Positions 1 to 8,469 of a stretch of 64,000 nt of DNA are shown piece by piece. Each line of letters opens with the position of its first letter. The stretch's first letter is position 1. The DNA comes from an uncultured Muribaculaceae bacterium (GTDB lineage: Bacteria > Bacteroidota > Bacteroidia > Bacteroidales > Muribaculaceae). The translations under genes and the position numbers were made by a program. The notes beneath the pieces are model-generated. The model did not search any database. It was not told the DNA's origin and saw only the letters and a list, made by a program, of their open reading frames with translations. The stretch spans positions 67,292 through 131,291 of the forward strand of contig CAJUDL010000001.1 in the NCBI GenBank assembly GCA_910585285.1. The letters are read 5' to 3'.

Positions 1-719
1 CCCGTCAGAAATTTATAGGTGGAGATACGCGACTTATCCCCGGACAGCCTATGGGTGTGTATTATGGTTATGTTTGTGACGGTATTTTCCAGAATCAGGC
101 GGAAGTTGCAAATCATGCCCAGCAGACAGGTGCCGCTCCCGGACGTCTCATCTATCGTGATCTTGACGGCAACGGAGTAATCAATGATGATGACCGATGC
201 ATCATCGGTGATCCTAATCCTGATTTGTCGCTCGGTTTGAACCTTGCTTTCAAATACAAAGCTTTCACTCTCGACATGTTCTTTGCCGGTGATTTCGGTT
301 TCGATATCATAAACCACATGAAGCGTCAGCTTTACTCGATGAATTATGGCAATCTTGCCACAAACCGCGCTTCTGATATCCTCAATGCATGGTCTCCCCA
401 GAACACGGGGTCGGATATTCCGGCACTCTCCCTGACCGATGACAACAACGAGGCTCGCTTCTCCACATATTATGTTGAGAACGGTTCATATATGAAGATG
501 AAATATCTCAAACTTTCATATTCTCTTCCGAAGAGCATTATAGAGAAGTTTAAATGCAAGAACTTCGACGTGTATTTCCAGGTTGAGAACCTCTTCACAA
601 TCACAAAATACAAAGGTCTCGATCCCGAACTTCTTCCGGGGGAATATGGCGCACGTTTCGATAACGGAGCTTATCCGCGTCCGCGAACATTCACAATGGG
701 TGTTAACCTTTCGTTCTAA
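1..719 (+). CDS. SusC/RagA-family TonB-dependent outer membrane receptor, C-terminal part
   Basis: The frame is open from the left edge (first complete codon at base 3), so only about the last 238 residues are present. The sequence is typical of the SusC barrel end: alternating aromatic strands, a segment with YRDLDGNGVINDDDR (a loop common in SusC C-termini), then closing strands and a final aromatic residue, ending GVNLSF. In the family, SusC forms the outer-membrane channel capped by SusD and imports oligosaccharides using TonB energy. The neighbours downstream (SusD, DUF4960 protein, GH32) point to a fructan such as levan or inulin as cargo; this is inferred from context. The start, plug and N-terminal extension lie outside the window. 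Confidence 0.93.
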   Translation, partial: RQKFIGGDTRLIPGQPMGVYYGYVCDGIFQNQAEVANHAQQTGAAPGRLIYRDLDGNGVINDDDRCIIGDPNPDLSLGLNLAFKYKAFTLDMFFAGDFGFDIINHMKRQLYSMNYGNLATNRASDILNAWSPQNTGSDIPALSLTDDNNEARFSTYYVENGSYMKMKYLKLSYSLPKSIIEKFKCKNFDVYFQVENLFTITKYKGLDPELLPGEYGARFDNGAYPRPRTFTMGVNLSF

Positions 720-742
720 ACATCTTCTTAACTCATCAAAAA

Positions 743-2419
743 ATGAAAACAATTAAAAACACTATAAAGAACGTGGTCTGCATAGGCGCTGTGGCAGCCT
801 TGGGATTCACTTCGGTTTCGTGCGATTCCTTACTCGATACCAAGCCGCAGGGAGCGTTCACATCAGAGCAGATAGGCGATGAGGAGGCAATTGACCTCAT
901 GACGTCTGCCTATGCAACTCTTCTTTGCCACTATTTCGGAAACAACGAGTCGTTTGCCGGTCCGATCAACAACTGGGTTATAGATCTTCGCTCCGATGAT
1001 GCCCTGAAAGGTGGCGACGGCGTGACGATGGAAGGATACATGCATCAGCTCGAGGTGGGCAATGTGCAGAGTGATAATGACGTTATTAACTTCAAATGGC
1101 GGAATAATTATTTCTCTGTATCGCGCTGCAACACCGCCATCAGAGCGCTTGTGGCATCTTCCAACCTTTCTGATGCCAACCGTCGCTCATATGTTGCAGA
1201 GATGAAGACACTTCGTGCATATTACTATTTTGATATGCTCCGTCTTTTTCAGAAATTCCCTTATTTCGATGAGAACGTAGTGAATCCAAGTGAATGTCGT
1301 GCTGATCAGTACAGCCGCGAACAGATAGCTGAGTTTATCAAGGAAGACCTGCGCAACTGTTACGAAATTCTTCCCGATACACAGGAAGAACCGGGTCGCT
1401 TCAATCGCTTCGTGGCAGCGGCGTTGCTCGCCCGTGTGGATCTTTTCACCCATGATTATGCAGAAGCCGAGAAATATGCAGGTTATGTGATTTCCAGTGG
1501 TCAATATCAGCTTTATAACAACTTCCTCGACATGTCGAAGCCTGAATTCAACAATCAGTTTGAATCAGTGCTTGCCGTGCAATTCTCTTCTGCCAATTCT
1601 CCCGATCAGTATAATTTCAACAACTGTTTGAACTGCACATGGTCGGACGGGAATCTCTATGGTAATGGAGATGATTTCTATCTGGCTTCGCAAAACCTTG
1701 TGAATGCATTCCGCACTGATGCCAACGGACTTCCATATCTCGACGGTTCTTTCAACTCGGAGAACATCGATGGCGCGGATTATGCAGGAAATATTGATCC
1801 ACGTCTTGACTTCACTCTCGGACGCATCGGAATGCCCTGGCGGGGACACATGTATAATGAGAAATGGTGTCGTAACCTTGAGCTTTATGGTCAATACTCC
1901 GGTAAGAAACCTTATCCGGCTCCGGAATCTCCATATGTCAAGACGGGTATTGTGCCCTGGGGTGCTTCTTCTCTCAATATGATTCTTATCCGTTATGCAG
2001 ACGTTTTGCTGATGAAAGCGGAGGCTCTTATCGAACAGAACAAGGACCTTGATGACGCCCGTAAGCTTATCAACGAAGTGCGTGCGAAGGCTGCGCGTTC
2101 TGTTGACGCATCCTACACTCCTGTTGACTGCAATCCTATGGTTGCCAATTATCTCGTGCGTGAATATGGAGCGACAGGGTGGAGTCAGGATTATGCCCGC
2201 AAGGCAGTGCGCATGGAGCGTCGTCTTGAACTCGCCATGGAGGGACTTCGCTGGTTTGACCTGCTTCGTTGGGGTAACGCTGTAGAGACTGTAAACAATT
2301 ATTATGCATCCGAAGTCAAACTCCGTTCGTATTACACCGGTGCGAACCTCACAGAGGATGAACTTTATTTCCCGATTCCTGTGAACCAGGTTGACAATGC
2401 GGGGGATCTTTACAAATAA
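743..2419 (+). CDS. SusD/RagB-family nutrient-binding lipoprotein
   Basis: 558 aa. The N-terminus has a lipoprotein signal ending around Ser-Val-Ser-Cys (Cys27), so it should be lipidated and surface exposed. The order of an N-terminal SusD-like region, tetratricopeptide-like helices and a C-terminal RagB/SusD domain is recognisable: YYFDMLRLF in the first half and the strongly conserved RMERRLELAMEGLRWFDLLRWG region near residues 490-515. It lies 23 bp after the SusC end, the usual susCD pairing. It should bind the polysaccharide and close over the SusC channel. Ligand specificity cannot be read from the sequence; the GH32 enzyme downstream suggests fructan. Confidence 0.95.
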   Translation: MKTIKNTIKNVVCIGAVAALGFTSVSCDSLLDTKPQGAFTSEQIGDEEAIDLMTSAYATLLCHYFGNNESFAGPINNWVIDLRSDDALKGGDGVTMEGYMHQLEVGNVQSDNDVINFKWRNNYFSVSRCNTAIRALVASSNLSDANRRSYVAEMKTLRAYYYFDMLRLFQKFPYFDENVVNPSECRADQYSREQIAEFIKEDLRNCYEILPDTQEEPGRFNRFVAAALLARVDLFTHDYAEAEKYAGYVISSGQYQLYNNFLDMSKPEFNNQFESVLAVQFSSANSPDQYNFNNCLNCTWSDGNLYGNGDDFYLASQNLVNAFRTDANGLPYLDGSFNSENIDGADYAGNIDPRLDFTLGRIGMPWRGHMYNEKWCRNLELYGQYSGKKPYPAPESPYVKTGIVPWGASSLNMILIRYADVLLMKAEALIEQNKDLDDARKLINEVRAKAARSVDASYTPVDCNPMVANYLVREYGATGWSQDYARKAVRMERRLELAMEGLRWFDLLRWGNAVETVNNYYASEVKLRSYYTGANLTEDELYFPIPVNQVDNAGDLYK

Positions 2420-2428
2420 AAATCGATC

Positions 2429-3901
2429 ATGAAAAAGATAATATCATATTTGATGGGTGCCGGAGCAGTGGCAATGAGCCTTATGTTTGGCGGTTGCTCC
2501 GATTTCGAGCCTACCGGTTATCAGGAATTGCCGGATCTCGCCCGCGTCAATAATCTTAAAGCCGAGATATCCGGTTTTGATGTTGAACTCAGCTGGACGC
2601 TCCCTTCTTCATCCACGGAAATAACGGGCGTCAGAATCCTCACAGACGGTAATAATGCATCTGACGTGACGCTCGATGGGAAAGTGACTTCATATGTTGT
2701 CAAGGGTCAACCGATGGATCAGGAGAGACTTTACACCGTGAAGGTTCTTTATGCCGGTGAAAAGATGTCGCAAGGGGAATCTGTAAATGTATTTTTGCCG
2801 TATGTGGAGTTGCCGAATGTTTCGGGACTTAAGGCGGAAGTATCAGGTCGCACCGTGACCTTGTCGTGGAATCTTCCCCAAGATGCCAACCTCACCGGAA
2901 TACGGGTGATTCGTAACGGAGAGGAGGATGCCGCAATCAATCTCCCCGCAAATGTCACTACATATGAGTTCAAGGGACAGCCGATGGATCAGGACCTGAC
3001 ATATACTGTGCAGGCTGTATTTAATACATATTATGCATCGAAAGGTGTTTCAGTAAAGACCATTGTGCCTTATATTACACCCAAAATGGGATTTGTGATG
3101 ACCGCTTCATCTGTGGGTCAGCTGCCTGATGATGACGAGCGTGCGGCAGCTGCATGGTTCCTCATGCAGCCTAATTCCGAACTTGTTCAGATATCTGAAA
3201 TCACAAATCTTGATGCAGATATCTATCCCGTGCTTTGGATTATGATTGATCGTGTTGGTCTGCCTCTCGGATGGGAAAATCTTCCCTCAGATCTTGTGAA
3301 GGATGAGACAATTACAGCTCTCAAGCAATATTCCGCAAATGGGGGAAGTTTATATCTTTCGAATATGGCGACTCAACTCACCGTGCCATTGGGTATCGTG
3401 CCCTCCAATATGGCTCCGACAGTGTATGGTAATGGTGATGGCGGAACCGGAGGTGATGTCTGGACAATCAATCCTTACCTCGGTTGGGATTTCCAGAGTG
3501 GAAGCGATCAGGGATTTTATGATCGCACAGCCCATGCAATCTTCAAAGATCTCACGATGGAGGATCCCAACGGATATGGCTACAATAGCCTCCCTCTCAT
3601 AGGTCCCGGACAGCGTGAAGACCACAACTGCCTATGGGATTGCAATCTCTATGGTCGTGGAAGTTATCCTGATGTGATCAGAAACTTTGAAGTTACAACC
3701 AACTCGCTCGTGCTCGCCACTTGGGGACATGTCCGTGACCATTGTGTTGCAGGTCTTGTAGAATTCTATGCGAATGCCGATCATGGCAGATGCATTGCCA
3801 ATGGTTTTGCAGCCTATGAATGGAGTCAGAACTCCGGTGCGAATCCATATCAGCACAATGTGGAACAATTGACAACAAACATTCTTAATTATCTGAAATA
3901 A
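2429..3901 (+). CDS. DUF4960 lipoprotein, probable fructan surface-binding protein
   Basis: 490 aa, starting 9 bp after susD. A lipoprotein signal ends at Gly-Gly-Cys (Cys23). Residues about 35-120 and 125-215 are two copies of a fibronectin-III-like unit; both contain KAE-S-G---LSW-LP and a KGQPMDQ stretch, so this is an internal duplication. The remainder matches the DUF4960 type: an FVMTAS start, a predicted Rossmann-like region with YSANGGSLYLSNMATQL, and a C-terminal EWSQNSGANPYQHN stretch. In Bacteroides levan loci a protein of this position and architecture acts as a surface glycan-binding protein (family knowledge). It probably helps capture fructan at the cell surface. No catalytic motif is seen. 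Confidence 0.85.
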   Translation: MKKIISYLMGAGAVAMSLMFGGCSDFEPTGYQELPDLARVNNLKAEISGFDVELSWTLPSSSTEITGVRILTDGNNASDVTLDGKVTSYVVKGQPMDQERLYTVKVLYAGEKMSQGESVNVFLPYVELPNVSGLKAEVSGRTVTLSWNLPQDANLTGIRVIRNGEEDAAINLPANVTTYEFKGQPMDQDLTYTVQAVFNTYYASKGVSVKTIVPYITPKMGFVMTASSVGQLPDDDERAAAAWFLMQPNSELVQISEITNLDADIYPVLWIMIDRVGLPLGWENLPSDLVKDETITALKQYSANGGSLYLSNMATQLTVPLGIVPSNMAPTVYGNGDGGTGGDVWTINPYLGWDFQSGSDQGFYDRTAHAIFKDLTMEDPNGYGYNSLPLIGPGQREDHNCLWDCNLYGRGSYPDVIRNFEVTTNSLVLATWGHVRDHCVAGLVEFYANADHGRCIANGFAAYEWSQNSGANPYQHNVEQLTTNILNYLK

Positions 3902-3918
3902 TCCACACATATACATGT

Positions 3919-3949
3919 CAAAGCCTGGCTCTATGCGAGTCGGGCTTTG
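3919..3949 (+). promoter_or_regulatory. Intercistronic hairpin between DUF4960 gene and GH32 gene
   Basis: A 13-bp stem (CAAAGCCTGGCTC paired with GAGTCGGGCTTTG, two G-U pairs) closes a 5-base loop. No U-run follows, so it is more likely an RNA-processing or stability element, or an attenuator, than a full terminator. It sits 17 bp after one stop codon and 25 bp before the next start. Confidence 0.5.
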
Positions 3950-3973
3950 GCTGTCTAAAAAAAGAGACTGAAT

Positions 3974-6328
3974 ATGAAGAAAGCTTTAAATATATTGATG
4001 GCATCAATGGTTGCAGTCCCGGCTTCTGCAGACCTTGTGGCACATTTCCCGATGGATGTGGTTTCGGGTGAGATTACAGAACAGGTCAGTGGCTCACGCT
4101 TTGCCGTAGATGGTAATTTCGTGCCGGAGAATCTTCCCGGTGCTGTCGGTCAGGCTTTACGATTCGATGGATACACATCACATATAGATGCGCATCTTGA
4201 TGCGATTCTTCCTGCAGGTTCAACGAAACTGACATTTTCAGCTTGGGTGGCATTGCCTTGTTATCCTATAATACAAATTGATACAAACACTCAGGAACAG
4301 ACCGCAATTGTGAGCTGTCTGGATGAGTCAGTTAAGAAAGGATTCGGCTTTTTTATAGGTTTTGATGGAAAGTATTCTTTCCGCTCATACGTAGGAGGAT
4401 GGGCAGTTGATCTTAAAGTGGATAGTCCGTTGCCAGTGTATCAGTGGAATAATCTTGTAGCTGTATTGGATTGTGAGGCTAAGACTGCCAAACTTTACAA
4501 TAACGGGGAAGAAGTGGCATCAGGCAGATGCAATGGATCATTACAGTTTGACGGAGGTGATTTCTGGATGGGACAATCGATGGCTACGCGTATGTCGGGT
4601 CCTTTTGAACTGATGTCTTATAATGGTTTGCTTGATGACGTTAGAATATGGAATGAGGCTTTGGATGTTTCCACTATCAAAAGCTGGAAACCGGAAAACG
4701 AAGCTAATCTTGATATTCCGGCATCACGCTTTGAAGGTGATATTCTTCGACCTCGTTTTCACGGAATGCCGGCATCGTCATGGACCAATGAATGCCATGG
4801 AATGTATTATTCAGAGGGGAGGTACCATCTGTTTTTTCAAAAGAATGCGGATGGACCCTATATGGCGCGACTCCATTGGGGACACATATCAAGCGAAAAT
4901 CTTTATGACTGGAGAGAGGAACCGATTGCGTTGGCACCCGGGGCGGCATACGATATCAAAGGGTGCTGGAGCGGATGCGTATTTGCCGATGATATAATCA
5001 CGGGAGGGAAACCGAATATCCTTTACACGGCGGTGGATTATGCCAAAGCTTCGATTGCACAGGCAGTTCCGGAGTCTGCTTCTCTAAATACATGGACTAA
5101 ATCAAATCGCAATCCGATTATAGCCGGTAGACCGACTGGACTTTCAGATGATTTCAGGGATCCCTATTTCTTCCGCAATGGAGATGAGGCATACATCATA
5201 GTGGGAAGTTCCAAGAATGGGGTGGGCACGACAACCCTTCACCGCTATCAGAATTCCACCGGTTCTTGGACTAATGACGGCTCTCTTTTCTTTACCGGCT
5301 CATCTGCCGGTCAGGATGGTTCATTCTGGGAGATGCCAAACATTACACCTATGGCTAATGGTAAGTGGCTTTTTACCGCTACTCCTCTTGGAACAACGAC
5401 AGGAGTGCATACGTTATATTGGACCGGTTCGATAGATTCCAACGGTCAGTTCCAGCCTACGAGTGTAGCTCCCAAAAGTCTTGAACTGATTTCTAAAGAG
5501 GGATTCGGATTGCTGTCTCCAACTATTTACCAGCATGAGGGTAAGACAGTAGCTTTGGGAATTGTGCCTGATAAACTTCCATCTGAAACCAACTGGAGGC
5601 TTGGTTGGGCTCACTGCTATTCATTGCCACGCGAATGGAGCTTGGATAGCGATGGAAATCTGATTCAGAAACCATGGAGTAGGCTTCAGGAGATGCGAGG
5701 TGCAACCGCAATTGAGAAAAAAGATTTCTCGCTTGACGGCACTTTGTCGCTTGATCCTGTGTCGGGAAGAGAGGTTGAGATTTGTGCGACTTTCACGGTC
5801 GGACAGACACCATTTGGGTTTAATATATTCAAGAACGCGGATGCTGCGGCTACGATAACGTATCAGCCTCGTTCCGGTCAACTCGTAGCGGACTTTTCAA
5901 AGTTGACGCGTCTGGTAAATGACAATGGGGTTTATGGTGGCGTATATAGTTGTTTTCTTCCTGAATTTATAAAGACAGGAGAGGAGATAAAGCTGAATGT
6001 ATTTATCGACCATTCGATTCTTGATATTTTCATCAACGATAAATGGGCAACATCAATAAGAGTATTCCCCACAGCAGAGGATGCTGACGGAATTGAGGTG
6101 TTTGCCGATGGTCCGGTAGATGTGAAAAGTCTTCAGGGATGGAAACTCAATGTAGAATCATCTGCTGTAGAAGAAATAACTCCCGAAGTCGAAAATGAAA
6201 ATGAACCGGTTAATGTCTATTCCATTGATGGCAGAATAGTAAAAACAGGGATTCTTCCTTCTTCTGCGTGCGATAATCTGCTGCCCGGTATCTATATAAT
6301 CAACAATAAAAAAGTGATGATTCGATAA
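3974..6328 (+). CDS. Secreted LamG-GH32 fructan hydrolase with T9SS sorting domain
   Basis: 784 aa. A signal peptide (to about residue 19, cleavage after ASA) is followed by a LamG/concanavalin-like jellyroll (about 20-250), the five-bladed GH32 propeller (about 255-560), a GH32 C-terminal beta-sandwich (about 570-705) and a short T9SS-like C-terminal domain containing VYSIDGRIV. The transition-state Asp motif is seen as FRDPYF and the acid/base Glu as WEMPN. The nucleophile motif, normally WMNDPNG, reads WTNECHG (Trp270-Gly276), putting Glu273 where the Asp is expected. It should cleave fructose polymers at the surface for import by the SusCD pair upstream, and is the last gene of the cluster. 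Levan versus inulin, and endo versus exo action, cannot be decided here. Confidence 0.9.
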   Translation: MKKALNILMASMVAVPASADLVAHFPMDVVSGEITEQVSGSRFAVDGNFVPENLPGAVGQALRFDGYTSHIDAHLDAILPAGSTKLTFSAWVALPCYPIIQIDTNTQEQTAIVSCLDESVKKGFGFFIGFDGKYSFRSYVGGWAVDLKVDSPLPVYQWNNLVAVLDCEAKTAKLYNNGEEVASGRCNGSLQFDGGDFWMGQSMATRMSGPFELMSYNGLLDDVRIWNEALDVSTIKSWKPENEANLDIPASRFEGDILRPRFHGMPASSWTNECHGMYYSEGRYHLFFQKNADGPYMARLHWGHISSENLYDWREEPIALAPGAAYDIKGCWSGCVFADDIITGGKPNILYTAVDYAKASIAQAVPESASLNTWTKSNRNPIIAGRPTGLSDDFRDPYFFRNGDEAYIIVGSSKNGVGTTTLHRYQNSTGSWTNDGSLFFTGSSAGQDGSFWEMPNITPMANGKWLFTATPLGTTTGVHTLYWTGSIDSNGQFQPTSVAPKSLELISKEGFGLLSPTIYQHEGKTVALGIVPDKLPSETNWRLGWAHCYSLPREWSLDSDGNLIQKPWSRLQEMRGATAIEKKDFSLDGTLSLDPVSGREVEICATFTVGQTPFGFNIFKNADAAATITYQPRSGQLVADFSKLTRLVNDNGVYGGVYSCFLPEFIKTGEEIKLNVFIDHSILDIFINDKWATSIRVFPTAEDADGIEVFADGPVDVKSLQGWKLNVESSAVEEITPEVENENEPVNVYSIDGRIVKTGILPSSACDNLLPGIYIINNKKVMIR

Positions 6329-6333
6329 TAAAC

Positions 6334-6383
6334 ATTGATAAAGGGGCTGTTAAAATCAAATTTTTAACAGCTCCTTTATCAAT
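6334..6383. terminator. Bidirectional terminator hairpin
   Basis: A 22-bp stem with a single G-U pair, arms at 6334-6355 and 6362-6383, loop of 6 bases. The base of the stem carries A- and T-runs on either side. It lies between the GH32 stop and the AraC-remnant stop, so it can terminate transcription from both sides. Confidence 0.85.
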
Positions 6384-6391
6384 GAGAATAT

Positions 6392-6667
6392 CTAATTCTG
6401 TTTGCGGAATTCAAGAGGAGACATCCCCGTTTTACGGCGGAAGAAACGACACATGTATGAGGCGTCTTCGAAATTTAGAAGTTCGGCGATTTCACCTACA
6501 GGAAGTGTAGTGTCGTTAAGATAACTCTTGATTTCAACAATTATCTGTTGATCGATGAGGGCTTTGGGAGTGATTCCATATGCCCGGTGGCACACTTTAT
6601 TCAGATAGTCGGGAGTGATGGGTGCGGCTTTGGCAACATCTATTGCATGTGTCATAGGAGGAATCAT
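6392..6667 (-). pseudogene. AraC-family regulator, C-terminal fragment
   Basis: Only the AraC/XylS DNA-binding domain remains. From TPDYLNKVCHRAYG onward the reading matches the end of the first helix-turn-helix, then the linker and the second helix-turn-helix (LPVGEIAELLNFEDASYMCRFF) and the usual end GMSPLEFRKQ. Upstream of that (higher coordinates than about 6620) the frame stays open only by chance and is antisense to the MATE fragment. The first helix-turn-helix and the sensor domain are therefore missing. The real homologous part is about 6392-6620. It is probably non-functional. It and the MATE fragment meet back to back at a recombination junction. Confidence 0.8.
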
Positions 6668-7394
6668 GGTGCTGATTTACTTCATCGGATTTTCCGACAA
6701 GTTGCGCTTCTATCGACTTAAGTGTTCCATAACCTCCTTGCTGCTGACATTGCGTAACACAGGTTACATGATAAAGATCGGGTTTGCAACATTCCTGACT
6801 GAGCTGGCGATGAGCGTGATGATGCTTACGGGCAATTATATGTTCATTTCTCTTCTTGGGGAGGATGGTGTGGCGGCATATGCCATTGCCTGCTATCTTT
6901 TCCCGATTGTATTCTCGATCAGCAATGCCGTGGCACAGTCGGCTCAACCGATTATAAGTTTCAATTACGGAGCGCACATGCCGCAACGTGTAAGCAAGAC
7001 ACTTCAAGTATCTCTCTTCACTGCACTGGTATGTGGTATTACTGTGACACTGTGTCTGTGGCTTGGAGCCAAAGGGATTGTTGCTATGTTTTTGAGTCCG
7101 CAGGAAGGGGCATATCAATTGGCGGTTAAAGGATTGCCGTTGTTTGCAACATGTGCGATATTCTTTGCCTTGAACATAGCCTTCATAGGTTATTATCAGA
7201 GTATTGAGAAAGCGGCTGCTTCAACGGTCTATACGCTGCTTAGAGGAGTAGTGTTTCTTGTGCCAAGTTTTATTCTGTTACCCCGCGTGGCTGGGGTTGC
7301 AGGTCTATGGCTCGCCATACCTGTGGCAGAATTCCTGACCTGCATCCTCATTTATTCACGCTATTTTGTCACGCATCGACTAATGTCGCAATAG
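6615..7394 (+). pseudogene. MATE-family efflux transporter, C-terminal half
   Basis: 259 aa of a MATE multidrug/organic cation antiporter, which is normally about 440-460 aa. The fragment starts at a typical mid-protein motif (MGAALATSIA) and contains the second six-helix bundle, with features such as FSISNAVAQSAQPIISFNYGA. The upstream frame is closed by a stop at 6606, and the only starts are a GTG at 6615 and an ATG at 6618 inside what should be the middle of the protein. The N-terminal half is absent, so it should not transport. The 5' end abuts the truncated AraC gene; the 3' end is 6 bp from the end of the broken barrel gene. Confidence 0.82.
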
Positions 7395-7399
7395 AAACG

Positions 7400-8339
7400 T
7401 TATCGGCCACCGGCTGTAGAACGATCGGTATTTGCATTGGCATCAATGATTTTTTGTGCGCCGCGTTTCTGTCTTCCCCATTGCAGGTTGTAGCTTATGG
7501 AAAGATATGGAATACGCATGTCAATACGCATGTGTTGCTCATTGCTGTTCCATTTACTTAATGACATGCTTCCCTGATCGTATTTGCCAAAGGGCATGAT
7601 GATGCCGGCACTGAACTGCCAGGATTTCCAGTTGTAGCTCAAATCTATGATATTGAGATCTTCTCCCCATGATATTTTCTCTCCCCATAGATCGCGTTGT
7701 GAACGGATATACTGACCTGAGAGAATAAATCCCCAGTGCATAAGCTGTATGGAGACATTTCCGCTCCATGCATTGTTATGATGTGAATAGCATGCACCAC
7801 GCATACACTTCCCACTGGGAAGATCCGACATTGAATTTTGCATCAGCCATATAGAATCCCCATGCTTCGTTGAGGGCAGGTCGCACCTGACCTTGAAATG
7901 AACCACCAATGGTTGGATTCGTTACGATGAAATTCAGCACATAGTTGGCACCTCCATAACGTAGTCCCGGATTGTCAATCCATTCCACCCGTTTGATAGT
8001 TTCAGGCAAGAGAGCCCGCACTTGATCGATGGTGGATTCACGTCCGTTGATGCGAACCTGAACTGACTGACCGGCAGCTTGAATTGTGCCTAAAGCATCA
8101 CTGACGCTAAGTGAAGGAATCATAAGATTGTTTAGAAGCTGCATGCCGTTCTTTGCATTTTCCACAGCACTTTTGGACGGATGGTAAACATCCATATCCG
8201 CTTTGCGGATAACTTTTGGCGCCTCAATAACAAACTCATTGAGGTCATGCACAGAAACGGAATCTGTTGCTTCGGATTGAGCCGATGCAAGCAAAGGGCA
8301 GGAGAGGGTAAGTAATAAGGCAGTAGATATAGTTTTCAT
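7400..8339 (-). pseudogene. Outer-membrane beta-barrel receptor with internal deletion and frameshift
   Basis: Two reading frames belong to one gene. The 5' part (8339 down to about 7795) has a signal peptide (MKTISTALLLTLSC, cleaved near ASAQ) and a plug-like region with GQSVQVRINGRES and IKRVEWIDNPGLRYGGA, typical of TonB-receptor-like barrels. The 3' part (about 7790 to 7400) is in another frame and carries the last barrel strands (NIIDLSYNWKSW, YLSISYNLQWGRQKRG). The family is usually around 700-800 aa; only about 180 plus 130 residues remain, so some 400 residues of barrel are missing at the join. The product should be inactive. Confidence 0.75.
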
Positions 8340-8360
8340 AATGAATTTATCACCGTTTTA

Positions 8361-8372
8361 AAGTGATCACTT
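8361..8372. promoter_or_regulatory. Perfect 12-bp palindrome, possible operator
   Basis: AAGTGATCACTT, a perfect dyad in an AT-rich context, 22 bp upstream of the start codon of the broken barrel gene. The position suits a repressor operator. The regulator is not identifiable from the window. Confidence 0.35.
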
Positions 8373-8401
8373 ATAATGACACAAAATTACTACCTTCTGT
8401 G

Positions 8402-8456
8402 ACAACAAATCTCAACAGATGTTGAGAAATACCTCAAAAATGTTGAGATTTGTTGT
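8402..8456. promoter_or_regulatory. Nested inverted repeats with alternative hairpins
   Basis: A perfect 16-bp inverted repeat (8402-8417 with 8441-8456) encloses another copy of TGTTGAGA at 8420-8427. The left arm can pair either with the inner copy (8-bp stem, 2-base loop) or with the outer copy (16-bp stem). It lies between the 3' end of the CobW gene (minus strand) and the start of the broken barrel gene. A terminator for CobW or an attenuator-like leader are both possible; no clear U-run is seen. Confidence 0.45.
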
Positions 8457-8469
8457 TATCGTATGTTGT

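Noticed and set aside
6392..7394. A real AraC-MATE overlapping gene pair
   Set aside because: Both products lack their N-terminal halves and the overlapping part of the AraC frame is merely antisense to the MATE sequence.
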